Shown here piece by piece: positions 19,173-28,536 of a DNA stretch of 64,000 bases. Position 1 is the stretch's first letter, and every line of letters begins with the position of its first letter. The position numbers were made by a program, and so were the translations under genes. Below the pieces are notes generated by a model that was not told the origin of the DNA, ran no database searches, and saw nothing but the letters and a program-made list of their open reading frames with translations. Source of the stretch: Cyanobium sp. CZS25K (lineage in GTDB: Bacteria; Cyanobacteriota; Cyanobacteriia; PCC-6307; Cyanobiaceae); NCBI GenBank assembly GCA_030373325.1, contig JAUCZB010000011.1, positions 40,353-104,352 of the forward strand. Direction: 5' to 3'.

Positions 19173-19457
19173 TCAGGTGCGGATCTCGAACCAGTCGGTG
19201 CCTGCCACGGCCACCTGGGCGCTGGTGACGCTCCTGACCTGGGCTCCCTGTGGTCCCTTCTCGCACCAGAGGCGCAGTTCCACCAGCCGGTCCGGGAGCC
19301 CTTCGGCCTCCAGTTCCACCGAACCGTCGGAACGGTTGCGCACCCAGCCACTCAGGCCGAGTTCGGTGGCCTTCTGGCGGCAGCCCACCCGGTATCCCAC
19401 CCCCTGCACGAGCCCCCGAACGGTCATCCGCCAACGCTCGTGGTGGGTGGCCGTCAC
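19173..19457 (-). CDS. acylphosphatase
   Basis: A 94-aa acylphosphatase, hydrolysing acyl phosphates such as carbamoyl phosphate. The signatures VRGLVQGVGYR (13-23) and GWVRNRSDGSVE (37-48) contain the catalytic pair Arg23 and Asn41, the same numbers as the classical enzyme. That agreement supports the GTG start at 19457, which also gives a GTGA overlap with the end of cbiA. An ATG at 19427 would give 84 aa. It is the last gene of the zwf-opcA-cbiA strand run and probably relies on cbiA translation. Confidence 0.88.
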   Translation of the reverse strand: MTATHHERWRMTVRGLVQGVGYRVGCRQKATELGLSGWVRNRSDGSVELEAEGLPDRLVELRLWCEKGPQGAQVRSVTSAQVAVAGTDWFEIRT

Positions 19458-20911
19458 CCGCAGACCGGGTTGCAGGAAACGGCGTTCCTCGGCAGCGGCA
19501 CGACGCTGGCGGCGGCTCTCGCCAGTCTCGAGGGAATCTCCGGGCATCCAGCCCAGTGGAGGTGGAGCCAGCTGGCGTGAACGGTCGGGGCGGTCCATCC
19601 TTCGATCCTTCCTGGTGATCCCCAGCCTTCAAGTTGCCACAGGCTCTCCACCTCCGCCAACCCATCGCCACGGGATGGTCGGGGTTCCAGCTGCCAGCGG
19701 TGGAACTCGTGGCCGCACAGGGATTCACCGCGGCGCACCAGCAGTCCATCAGCGCCGGGCAGGGCCTGGCGGTAGCCGAGGCTGAGGGGACCGCGGCGGG
19801 CGCCGAAGGGGAGCAGACCGGCCATCGGGTGCCGGACCCCGTCCCCATCCTCCAGCTCCTGGCCCAGCAGCAGCAGGCCGCCGCATTCGGCCACGATCGG
19901 CAGGCCGGCGGCGGCGGCGGCGCGGAGGGAGCCAAGGCTGCGTCGGCTGGCCGCCAGCTGGGGGGCATGCAGTTCGGGATAGCCCCCGGGCAGCAGCACC
20001 GCCCGACAGTCCCGGGGCAGGGGATCGTCGGCCAGGGGACTCCAGGACAACGGCTTCAGGCCACAGGCCTGGAGCAGCTCCTGGGCTTCGGGGTAGCGGA
20101 AGTGGAAGGCCGCGTCGCTGGCGATCGCCACGGGGAGGCCCGCGTCGGCCCCGGCGGTCGCGGCGAAAGCCGAAGCGGCCGGGACCCGATCCAGGCACCA
20201 GTGAATCGGATCCTGGCCTTCCGGCGGGCAGGCCGGCGGCGCCAGCAACGGCCAGAGCCTGGCCAGATCGAGATGCTCCCGGGCCAGACGGGCCCAGATC
20301 CGCTGACGTTCGCCCAGGTCGCCCAGCTCCCCTGGGGTGAGCAGGCCCAGGTGGCGGGAAGGCAGTTCCAGGCTGGGATGGCTGGGCAGCACCCCCAGCA
20401 GCGGAACCTCGATGGCGGCCAGGGCTTCGGCCAGCAGCCGGTGGTGTCGTTCGCTGCCCACCCGGTTCAGCACCACCCCGGCCAGGCTGATCCGGGGCGG
20501 GCCATGGTCACGGAAGCCGCGCACCAGGGCCGCCAGGCTGCCCGCCTGACGGGACGCCTCCACGACCAGCACCACCGGCAGCCCCAGCAGGTCCGCCACG
20601 GCGGCGGAACTGCCCTCGCTGCCGGCCCCCCGGCCATCGAAGAGGCCCATGACCCCCTCCACCAGCACGCGTCCGGCCCGGCCGCCATGCCAGCGGTAGC
20701 AGCGCCGCACCCAGTCCTCACCACAGAGCAGGGGGTCAAGGTTGCGGCAGGGACGACCCGCCACCGCCCCCAGCAGCTGGGGATCGAGGTAGTCGGGCCC
20801 CACCTTGAAGGGCTGGATGGTCTCCCCCCGCTCCCGCGCCACGGCCGCCAGGGTGAGACTCAGCAGGGTCTTGCCGCTGCCGCTGCAGGGGGCCGCGATC
20901 AGGCAACTCAT
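19454..20911 (-). CDS. cbiA: cobyrinate a,c-diamide synthase
   Basis: A 485-aa glutamine-dependent amidotransferase that amidates the a and c carboxylates of cobyrinate, making (pseudo)cobalamin. The N-terminal DTB-synthase-like ATPase has APCSGSGKT (8-16), KVGPDYLDP (about 37-45) and EGVMGLFDGRG (about 84-94). The C-terminal type-1 glutamine amidotransferase domain has the nucleophile Cys in AECGGLLLLGQ (about 336) and the partner His in WLHLHWAG. ATG 20911 begins exactly at the ATPase strand. It lies 46 nt after opcA and overlaps the acylphosphatase by 4 nt. Conserved cyanobacterial function; operon membership with zwf is inferred from spacing. Confidence 0.93.
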   Translation of the reverse strand: MSCLIAAPCSGSGKTLLSLTLAAVARERGETIQPFKVGPDYLDPQLLGAVAGRPCRNLDPLLCGEDWVRRCYRWHGGRAGRVLVEGVMGLFDGRGAGSEGSSAAVADLLGLPVVLVVEASRQAGSLAALVRGFRDHGPPRISLAGVVLNRVGSERHHRLLAEALAAIEVPLLGVLPSHPSLELPSRHLGLLTPGELGDLGERQRIWARLAREHLDLARLWPLLAPPACPPEGQDPIHWCLDRVPAASAFAATAGADAGLPVAIASDAAFHFRYPEAQELLQACGLKPLSWSPLADDPLPRDCRAVLLPGGYPELHAPQLAASRRSLGSLRAAAAAGLPIVAECGGLLLLGQELEDGDGVRHPMAGLLPFGARRGPLSLGYRQALPGADGLLVRRGESLCGHEFHRWQLEPRPSRGDGLAEVESLWQLEGWGSPGRIEGWTAPTVHASWLHLHWAGCPEIPSRLARAAASVVPLPRNAVSCNPVCG

Positions 20912-20957
20912 GCGGTCGGTGGCGCCGGTGGTGGCGCGGCCGGAGAAGAAGGCTGTC

Positions 20958-22256
20958 TCAGCCTGGCAGCAGGCAGGCCGCCAGCGGCACGGCCGCCGCC
21001 AGCAGAGGGGCGGTGGTGTCGTGGCCCCCGGAGAGCAGGCGGGCCATCTCCATCTCCTCGCTCTCCTCCGGCAGGGGGACCACCCCCTCGGCGAGGTCAA
21101 TGCTGGCCATGCCGCCGGATTCCAACCGCATGCAGCCTCCCGATTCCGAACAGAGAATCACGCACAGAGGTGGCCGCTGCTGCGGTTCACAGATCAGCCG
21201 CATCCCGACGATGGCGCCGGGATGGGTCTTGGGTACGCCCATGGGCACCGGCATCAGCGTGAACTGGACCCCCACCCCGTCGGTGCGCTCGAATTCCGCC
21301 GAGATGCCCTGGCCCGGTCCGTCCACCTCCACCGTGTAGCTGCTCACCAGGTGCCATCCCAGCCGGTCGGCGATCCAGGCGGCCAGCAGGAGGCCCTTGA
21401 CCGGGTGGTCCCCCTCCACGTCGATGTCCAGCTGAACCACGTGGCCGAGGGCATCGCGACGGGACGGGGGATCGAACACCATGGCCAGCGATTCCCGCCA
21501 GGTGCGCAGCCGCAGCCAGTTGAGATCGTTGACGGCCTGACCGGCGGTGATGCGTTCCAGCATCAGATCGAGGCAGCGGCGCGGTTCGCCCAGGGAACTG
21601 TCGATCACGAGGCGCCGGGGAACCGGTGCCAGCGCCTCCAGCATCTCGGAGGGCTCATCCAGGCTGCTGTTCCACCACACCCAGCACGGCAGGCTGTCGT
21701 CCACCAGGTTCTGGATGAGCTCGAGGCTCTGCTGCAGGGCTCCCATGCCACCCCGCAGCACCACCACATCACCACAGGCGGCTCCGGCGCCGCCTTCCTC
21801 CGGCAACGGGCAGTAGGCCGCCACCAGAGTCTCCAGGGGATGGCCCGGATCGAGAGTGGGGGCCAGGGTGATCAGACGCCGCGGCATGTGGGCGCTGATG
21901 GCGCTCTCCACGAACTGACCGCGCAGATCCTGACTGCTGTGGCCCCCGTCCTTCTGGCCAATGGCCCAGGCCAGGCGTGGATCCATGGGGGCCGTGCTGT
22001 TGGGAAGATCGGTTTCCGGCACCACCATCCGGGCCGCCTCCAGCAGCTCCTTGCGCAGCAGGCCGGTGATCGGCCCGTCCACCCGGCCCAGCCGCACCAT
22101 CTGTTGCTCCAGCCAGGAGGGCTCCCACACCACCAGGGTGAAGGTGGCGGCGCCGGTGGACCCCTCCAGATCCTGGGTCCAGAGGCGTTGCAGGTAGGGC
22201 GTGACCTCCTCGGGGGGCAGGTCGAGGGGGGCCTGGAGGGTGAGCTGGGGAGCCAT
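20958..22256 (-). CDS. opcA: glucose-6-phosphate dehydrogenase assembly protein
   Basis: A 432-aa OpcA, a cyanobacterial/actinobacterial protein that activates the zwf product, in some species under thioredoxin control. It starts 36 nt after zwf, the classical zwf-opcA order. Sequence features are the family core around MVVPETDLPNSTAPMDPRLAW (about 98-118) and a C-terminal domain with a Glu/Met-rich end. Cys residues occur near 153, 226 and in the C-terminal ICEPQ and LCVILCSE segments, so redox control is possible but not shown. Cytoplasmic, no membrane segments. Confidence 0.93.
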   Translation of the reverse strand: MAPQLTLQAPLDLPPEEVTPYLQRLWTQDLEGSTGAATFTLVVWEPSWLEQQMVRLGRVDGPITGLLRKELLEAARMVVPETDLPNSTAPMDPRLAWAIGQKDGGHSSQDLRGQFVESAISAHMPRRLITLAPTLDPGHPLETLVAAYCPLPEEGGAGAACGDVVVLRGGMGALQQSLELIQNLVDDSLPCWVWWNSSLDEPSEMLEALAPVPRRLVIDSSLGEPRRCLDLMLERITAGQAVNDLNWLRLRTWRESLAMVFDPPSRRDALGHVVQLDIDVEGDHPVKGLLLAAWIADRLGWHLVSSYTVEVDGPGQGISAEFERTDGVGVQFTLMPVPMGVPKTHPGAIVGMRLICEPQQRPPLCVILCSESGGCMRLESGGMASIDLAEGVVPLPEESEEMEMARLLSGGHDTTAPLLAAAVPLAACLLPG

Positions 22257-22292
22257 GGGGGCGCGGGTGTGGGAGGGAGGAGGACGCGTTCG

Positions 22293-23816
22293 TCAGGGAC
22301 GGCGCCAGATCAGGCCGTCCTCGGCCAGGAGGCCATCGGCGGCGGCCGGACCCCAGGTACGGGCTTCGTAGGGATGGACCGGCAACTGCCAGGGGGATTC
22401 CTCAATCAGCGCCAGCAGCGGCGTGTAGAGCCTCCAGGCGGCTTCCACCTCATCGCTGCGGGTGAACAGGGTGGGATCCCCCAGCATGGCGTCCGCGAGC
22501 AGCCGCACGTAGCCCTCGTCGGAGGGTTCTCCGAAGGATTCGTCGTAGCTGAAGGCCATGTCGACGGGCCGGCTGCGCATCCCGGATCCCGGAGCCTTCA
22601 CCTCGAACTTGAACTCGGCACCCTCGTCGGGCTGGATCCGCAGGATCAGCTGGTTGGGGGTGGGGGCGCCACCGGCGGCGTCGAAGAGGTGAACAGGGGC
22701 CTCCCGGAAGGTGAGCACCACTTCGCTGAGGCGCTTCGGCAGCCGTTTGCCGGTGCGCAGGTAGAAGGGCACCCCCTGCCAGCGCCAGTTGTTGATGGCC
22801 ACCTTCATGGCCACATAGGTTTCCGTGGTGCTGTTGGCGTTCACCCCCGGCTCCTGGCGGTAGCCAGGCAGTGGCTGGAGCAGGCTGCCGCCGGCGGCGT
22901 ACTGACCCCGCACACAGCACTTCCAGGGCTCGTCCTCGTCGGCGAGGCGGGCCGACTGCAGCACCTTGGCCTTCTCGTTGCGGATCGCCTCCGGATCGAA
23001 GCGGCCCGGAGCCTCCATGGCGGTGAGGGCCAGGATCTGGGTGAGGTGGTTCTGCACCATGTCCCGCAGGGCGCCGGAGGATTCGTAGTAGCCGGCCCGC
23101 TCCTCCACCCCCACGGTTTCGGCGGCGGTGATCTGGACGCTGGAGATGTAGTTGCGGTTCCAGATCGGCTCGAAGATCGTGTTGGCGAAGCGCAGCACCA
23201 GGATGTTCTGGACCGTTTCCTTGCCCAGGTAATGGTCGATGCGGAACACCTGGCTTTCCTTGGCGCAGGCCTGCACCACCTTGTTGAGGGCCTGGGCGCT
23301 GGCGTAGTCGCGGCCGAAGGGCTTCTCGATCACCACCCGGCTGCGCTCCGGATCGGCCAGCAGCCCGGCCCCGGCCAGGGCACGGCAGCCGCTGCCGTAG
23401 AACTCCGGCGACACCGAGAGGTAAAAGGTGCGGTTGCCGCGGGTGGCCCGCAACCGATCGATGGCTTCGAGCCGCTGGCCGAGACGCACCAGGTGGTCGG
23501 GTTGCTGCAGATCCACCGGCTCGTAGAAGAGCCCCTGGGAGAACTGCTCCCAGGCGGTGCGATGGGAGGCGATCTCGTCGGCCAGGGCGGCGCCCATCTT
23601 CTCGCGGAACTCCTGGTCACTCCAGGGGCGTCGGGCACAGCCGAGCACCGCGAATTCGCTCGGCAGCCGTCGCTGGCGGAACAGCTCGAAGAGCGCCGGG
23701 ATCAGCTTGCGGTGGGTCAGATCACCGCTGGCCCCGAAGATGACGATGCACTGGGGCGAGATCACCCGCTCCTGGCGAAGGCCCACCCGCAGGGGATTGG
23801 TGAGGATGGCGGTCAT
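22293..23816 (-). CDS. zwf: glucose-6-phosphate 1-dehydrogenase
   Basis: A 507-aa enzyme that opens the oxidative pentose-phosphate pathway, the main source of NADPH in the dark. NADP-binding FGASGDLTHRK is at 27-37. The substrate and catalytic block RIDHYLGKETVQN (about 190-202) holds the base His and substrate-binding Lys. Length fits the family. A CC pair in EPWKCCVRGQ and other Cys residues may serve thioredoxin control, known for cyanobacterial enzymes. The gene heads zwf-opcA-cbiA-acylphosphatase on the minus strand and is insulated from petH upstream by a strong terminator. Confidence 0.97.
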   Translation of the reverse strand: MTAILTNPLRVGLRQERVISPQCIVIFGASGDLTHRKLIPALFELFRQRRLPSEFAVLGCARRPWSDQEFREKMGAALADEIASHRTAWEQFSQGLFYEPVDLQQPDHLVRLGQRLEAIDRLRATRGNRTFYLSVSPEFYGSGCRALAGAGLLADPERSRVVIEKPFGRDYASAQALNKVVQACAKESQVFRIDHYLGKETVQNILVLRFANTIFEPIWNRNYISSVQITAAETVGVEERAGYYESSGALRDMVQNHLTQILALTAMEAPGRFDPEAIRNEKAKVLQSARLADEDEPWKCCVRGQYAAGGSLLQPLPGYRQEPGVNANSTTETYVAMKVAINNWRWQGVPFYLRTGKRLPKRLSEVVLTFREAPVHLFDAAGGAPTPNQLILRIQPDEGAEFKFEVKAPGSGMRSRPVDMAFSYDESFGEPSDEGYVRLLADAMLGDPTLFTRSDEVEAAWRLYTPLLALIEESPWQLPVHPYEARTWGPAAADGLLAEDGLIWRRP

Positions 23817-23921
23817 GGGGAGGGCGTCCGGTCACCCTGGTTTAACGGCGGCGCAGGCATCCCGCTGCATTGCTGCCACAGGGAGCCCGCCGGTGTGTGC
23901 ATTCTCGGATCGTCGGCCATG

Positions 23922-23945
23922 AAAAAGCCCGCTGGAAGCGGGCTT
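23922..23945 (-). terminator. Rho-independent terminator of petH
   Basis: On the minus strand AAGCCCGC and AGCGGGCTT form an 8-9 bp GC-rich stem with a 3-4 nt loop, followed at once by a run of five T. It lies 34 bp after the petH stop and 106 bp before the zwf start, in the only non-coding gap between them. Both features are as expected for intrinsic termination of petH. Confidence 0.85.
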
Positions 23946-23978
23946 GGGGAGATGGAGGCCACTGGGTCGCCGCCGGGG

Positions 23979-25232
<1,254 letters not shown>

Positions 25233-25237
25233 TTAGT

Positions 25238-25888
25238 TTGTATTCCGTCACACCGTTTCCGGTGCTGACCGCTGCCACTCTCACCCAAGCCCCGAGCGAG
25301 CTCCGAACCGTCTTGGCACAGCTTCTGGCGTCGTTTCCCAGCCCCGTGCACCTCCCGTCACCCGAGGCCATGGTCGCCAGAGAGGCCAGTTGTGCGCTCG
25401 ACACGATTCAGCAGGAGATGGAGCGGCTCCCCCAGGGCACCCGGCGCCTGGCGGTGCAGCTGCGCCTCGATCTCCCCCCCGAGTGGATCTGGTCGGTGTT
25501 GACCGACTACGACCACCTCGACCGGTTCATCCCCAACCTGGCCAGCTCCCGCCAGCTCTGGCGCCGCGGCAGCCTGGTGGCCCTGGAGCAGGTGGGCACC
25601 CAGCAGTTCTGCGGTCTGCGCTTCAGTGCCCGGGTGCAGCTGGAGCTGAACGAGGAGCCTGACCAGGGCCGCCTGGCCTTCCGCATGCTGGAGGGCGATT
25701 TCCGCTGCTTCCAGGGGCTCTGGCAGGTGGGGGCCGACGACACCAGCACCTGGCTCCTCTACGACCTCACGGTGCAGGGCAAACCCGGCATGCCGATCGG
25801 CCTGATCGAACAGCGGCTCAAGGAGGATCTGGCCAGCAACCTGCGGGGTGTCCAGAGAGAAGCCCAGCGCCGCGCCCAGCAGTCCTGA
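25238..25888 (+). CDS. SRPBCC (START/polyketide-cyclase-like) family protein
   Basis: A 216-aa protein with a helix-grip fold signature: LDLPPEWIWSVLTDYDHLDRF begins near residue 78, IPNLASSRQL follows, and a central RLAFRMLEGDFRCFQGLWQV segment and C-terminal helix (GLIEQRLKEDLASNLRG) match the cyclase/dehydrase group, which binds hydrophobic ligands. TTG at 25238 is the longest start. A GTG at 25262 or ATG at 25370 are alternatives, and a TTGACC element at 25209 would place the transcript start too late for the TTG. It diverges from petH across 65 bp. Ligand unknown. Confidence 0.7.
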   Translation: MYSVTPFPVLTAATLTQAPSELRTVLAQLLASFPSPVHLPSPEAMVAREASCALDTIQQEMERLPQGTRRLAVQLRLDLPPEWIWSVLTDYDHLDRFIPNLASSRQLWRRGSLVALEQVGTQQFCGLRFSARVQLELNEEPDQGRLAFRMLEGDFRCFQGLWQVGADDTSTWLLYDLTVQGKPGMPIGLIEQRLKEDLASNLRGVQREAQRRAQQS

Positions 25889-26000
25889 ACCCTGGCGGAG
25901 TGGCTCGGCCTCGGCCACTTCGGCCAGCACCGGATGGGCCGCAGAGGGTCCGAGGCATGGGTTGTGGTGATCCAGGGCAAGGAGCCCCGGAACCGATGGA

Positions 26001-26073
26001 TACCCCCAAGGGGATTCGAACCCCTGTCGCCTCCGTGAAAGGGAGGTGTCCTAGGCCTCTAGACGATGGGGGC
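26001..26073 (-). tRNA. tRNA-Glu (anticodon UUC)
   Basis: A 73-nt cloverleaf reads on the minus strand. The acceptor arm GCCCCCA pairs with UGGGGGU. The D-arm contains GTCTAGAGGCCTAGGAC, the anticodon arm CCTCC-CTTTCAC-GGAGG shows UUC, and the T-arm GGGGTTCGAATCCCC is complete; no CCA is encoded. In cyanobacteria this tRNA also feeds tetrapyrrole synthesis through glutamyl-tRNA reductase. It lies 64 nt after sasA. No integrase or duplicated 3' end marks it as an attachment site. Confidence 0.97.
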
Positions 26074-26137
26074 GAGGCCACAGCCGGCTTGTCGCCGATC
26101 TGATGTGCTGGACGCTACGGGCCGGAGGGACCCTTCG

Positions 26138-27328
26138 TCAAGGAAGGTCGGCGCGATCGGGTTCGGGGGAGCTCTGGCCGGTCCACACCGGCACCGTGAA
26201 GTTGAAGCAGGCGCCTTCACCGGGTTCCGACACCACCCAGATCCGTCCGCCGTGAACCTCGGCGATGCGGCGACACACGGACAGCCCTACGCCGAAACCG
26301 GAGGTGGTGCCGGAGGTCTGGGGCAGCCTCACCCGGTCCTGGAAGATGCGGTGCTGCTCCCCGCGGGGAATTCCCGGCCCGCTGTCGCAGATGCTCACCT
26401 GCACCCACCGGCTGGTGCGGTGCATGAGGCTGAGGCTCACCTTGCCGCCGTCGGGGGTGAACTTCAGGGCGTTCTCCAGCAGGTTGAGCATCACCTGCCG
26501 CATGCGCCGCTGGTCGGCATGGACATCGGGCAGGTCGGCGGGGATGTCGGTGACCAGCTGCAACCCCCGACCCACCCAGAGCTTCTCCAGCTCCAGGATG
26601 GCTTCGGCTGCCACCTGGCTCAGATCGAGCCGCTGGGGGTTGAACATGGCCTCCCAGCGGGTGGTGCCCACCTCCAGCAGGTCCCTGGAGAGGGCCTCGA
26701 TGTCGTCGAGCCGGCGGTTGAGCACATCGCGGAAGCGGCTCTCGTCGATCTGGCCCAGGCCATGGCTCTGCAGGGCCAGCTTGGCCGCCGTGAGGGGGGT
26801 GCGCAGCTCGTGGGCCACCATGCGCAGCAACCGTTCCTGGACCCCGAGCCGTTCGATCAGGGTTTCGTTTTCCTGCCGCAGCACCAGCAGCTGGTCCTCG
26901 AGCTGAACCTCCCGCTGGCTGCGGCTGCCGTCGATCTCGGCCGGCCTGAGGCTGAGCCCCAGGGTGGTGACCACCTCCATCTGCTGCCAGCGGGGCAGCC
27001 AGGTGCGCAGCTGGTCCGTCAGGGTGTTGCCGGCGAAGACCTGTTTGGGCAGGGGTTCGAGCTTGATCAGGGCCGGGGTGGCCACCAGCCGGTGCAGTTC
27101 GAGCAGTTCGGGATGGTCGGCCGGATCGGCCACCTGGAGCGACAGCTTGCAGGTGCACTCCTCGGAGTTCAGGAAGCCCAGCAGGGCACGCAGGTCGGCG
27201 GAGGCCAGGTGATGACGGCCCGCCACCAGCAGCAGCTTCAGCGGTTTCTGGACCTCACCGCCGGCGGTGCTGGCCTCGGCCACCGCCGACGTCGGGAACT
27301 CGGACTCCCCCAAGACCGGCAATGGCAC
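26138..27328 (-). CDS. sasA: circadian clock output histidine kinase SasA
   Basis: A 396-aa kinase that reads the KaiC phosphorylation cycle and phosphorylates RpaA. Residues about 28-115 form the KaiB-like thioredoxin-fold domain ([12 protein letters not shown] to [13 protein letters not shown]) that binds KaiC. A coiled-coil linker (135-165) leads to the DHp helix with phospho-acceptor His173 in [11 protein letters not shown]. The ATPase domain has N box [16 protein letters not shown]1 DSGPGIP and G2 [11 protein letters not shown]. The length fits SasA of the alpha-cyanobacteria. There are no kai genes in the window. It is monocistronic or cotranscribed with the tRNA downstream. Confidence 0.93.
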   Translation of the reverse strand: MPLPVLGESEFPTSAVAEASTAGGEVQKPLKLLLVAGRHHLASADLRALLGFLNSEECTCKLSLQVADPADHPELLELHRLVATPALIKLEPLPKQVFAGNTLTDQLRTWLPRWQQMEVVTTLGLSLRPAEIDGSRSQREVQLEDQLLVLRQENETLIERLGVQERLLRMVAHELRTPLTAAKLALQSHGLGQIDESRFRDVLNRRLDDIEALSRDLLEVGTTRWEAMFNPQRLDLSQVAAEAILELEKLWVGRGLQLVTDIPADLPDVHADQRRMRQVMLNLLENALKFTPDGGKVSLSLMHRTSRWVQVSICDSGPGIPRGEQHRIFQDRVRLPQTSGTTSGFGVGLSVCRRIAEVHGGRIWVVSEPGEGACFNFTVPVWTGQSSPEPDRADLP

Positions 27329-27427
27329 CCCTGCGGCACTGCACCAACCTTATGGGTTTCTGGGCAGAACCCCCGAAACCTCGCTAGGACTTGAGTGATC
27401 GTGTCCCTGAGTCGGGGTGGGCCTGCC

Positions 27428-27985
27428 ATGACCACACCAACCCAGCCAGGCCTCTCCAGGGGATCGGGCGTGCACAGCCGCATCCGCCTCGACACCAGCC
27501 TGAGACGCTGGTTCGCCCGCAACCTGGGGCTGTGGCGCTCGCGCCGCACCTACTTCTTCACCGAGGACGATGAGGTGCTGCGGGTCGACATGAACCTGCG
27601 CATCGAGGTCCACAGCGAATTGGTGGACGGGGATGAGGGCTACCGCTTCACCTGGTGGGCGGAGGGACATCAGCCGTTCTTCGAGACCAAGCCCGACTAC
27701 CGGCCCGAGGGCACGATGGAAGCCTGGCTGTGCGGTCACCAGCTGCGGCGCAGCTGCGGTTACCTGGCGGGGGCCCCCACGGTCAGCCAGATCCGCCAGA
27801 TCGATGAGCACACCATGGCGTTCCAGTCCCACTACGACGACTGGGAAGTGCTCGAACAGATCCGCCTGGTGGACCAGGACCGCTACCGCTCCCGCTCGAT
27901 CCACACCTGGCGCCACGGCAGCCTCGAGCTGGTGGAGCTGCACCACGAGATCCGGCTGGAGGGCGCCGGAGAACCGATCGGCTAA
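27428..27985 (+). CDS. conserved hypothetical protein, possibly CpcS/CpeS-like fold
   Basis: A 185-aa soluble protein rich in aromatic and charged residues. The segment RRWFARNLGLWRSRRTYFFT (about 20-39), then alternating strands with VDMNLRIEVHS and a Trp/His-rich C-terminal half, resembles the lipocalin-like CpcS/CpeS bilin-lyase group in pattern (one helix, GxWRSxRTY, then beta strands). The identity of the family is not secure and a bilin role is only a suggestion. ATG 27428 follows AGTCGGGGTGGGCCTGCC, with a fair ribosome site; a start at 27395 is possible. It stands alone between sasA and a secreted-protein gene. Confidence 0.55.
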   Translation: MTTPTQPGLSRGSGVHSRIRLDTSLRRWFARNLGLWRSRRTYFFTEDDEVLRVDMNLRIEVHSELVDGDEGYRFTWWAEGHQPFFETKPDYRPEGTMEAWLCGHQLRRSCGYLAGAPTVSQIRQIDEHTMAFQSHYDDWEVLEQIRLVDQDRYRSRSIHTWRHGSLELVELHHEIRLEGAGEPIG

Positions 27986-28062
27986 CCGCCGGCAGCGGCA
28001 GGACCACGGCGGCAGGGCCGCCTCGCGGAGCGGTCTCTGAGGCCGGTGCGTGGGCTGCTGCC

Positions 28063-28515
28063 ATGCATCACGATGGAGGTTCACCACTCCCTACACCTTT
28101 GTCTCTCCTGCTTCGCCGCACACGGCCGCTGCTGGTGGCACCCCTGGTGGTCATGCCGTTGCTGCTGGCTCCCCTGGCGGCCCATGCCGCCCCCGCCACC
28201 CCTGCCGAGATGGGCCTTTACACCCGCATCGGCGCCGTGAACGTCTGCATCTCCCGCGCCGCCGGCATCGACTTCGAGAAATCGGTGGGCATCGCCGGCG
28301 AAACCATCGCCCAGCTGATCCTCGGCCAGCACAAGGGCGAGATCCAGCAGGTGGGCACCAAGGCCCTCACCATCGAGGAGCTGCGCCGCGGCGCCATCAA
28401 CTCGGCCGTGCTCGGTGCCGCCGAGATCTGCCCCAAGGAGGTGCCGGCCGACGTCATGAAGAAGGTTCAGGACGCCATCAAGCAGCAGGGCGCCGCCAAG
28501 CCGGCCCCCAAGTGA
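28063..28515 (+). CDS. secreted small conserved cyanobacterial protein
   Basis: A 150-aa protein with a signal peptide: basic LLRRTRP, a hydrophobic core (LLVAPLVVMPLLLAPLA, about 22-38) and a likely cleavage after AHA. The mature part of about 108 residues is mostly helical with two conserved Cys (NVCISRAAGI and AEICPKEV), which could form a disulfide in the periplasm. Homologues in picocyanobacteria are often labelled cAMP phosphodiesterase, but no metal-binding phosphodiesterase motif is visible, so that label is not supported. It ends 21 nt before pepN. Confidence 0.65.
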   Translation: MHHDGGSPLPTPLSLLLRRTRPLLVAPLVVMPLLLAPLAAHAAPATPAEMGLYTRIGAVNVCISRAAGIDFEKSVGIAGETIAQLILGQHKGEIQQVGTKALTIEELRRGAINSAVLGAAEICPKEVPADVMKKVQDAIKQQGAAKPAPK

Positions 28516-28536
28516 CCCCCATCAAGTGAGCCTCTG

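Noticed and set aside
26001..26073. tRNA-Glu as an integration site for the defence island
   Set aside because: The island begins about 9 kb away, core genes lie between, and no integrase or repeated tRNA end was seen.
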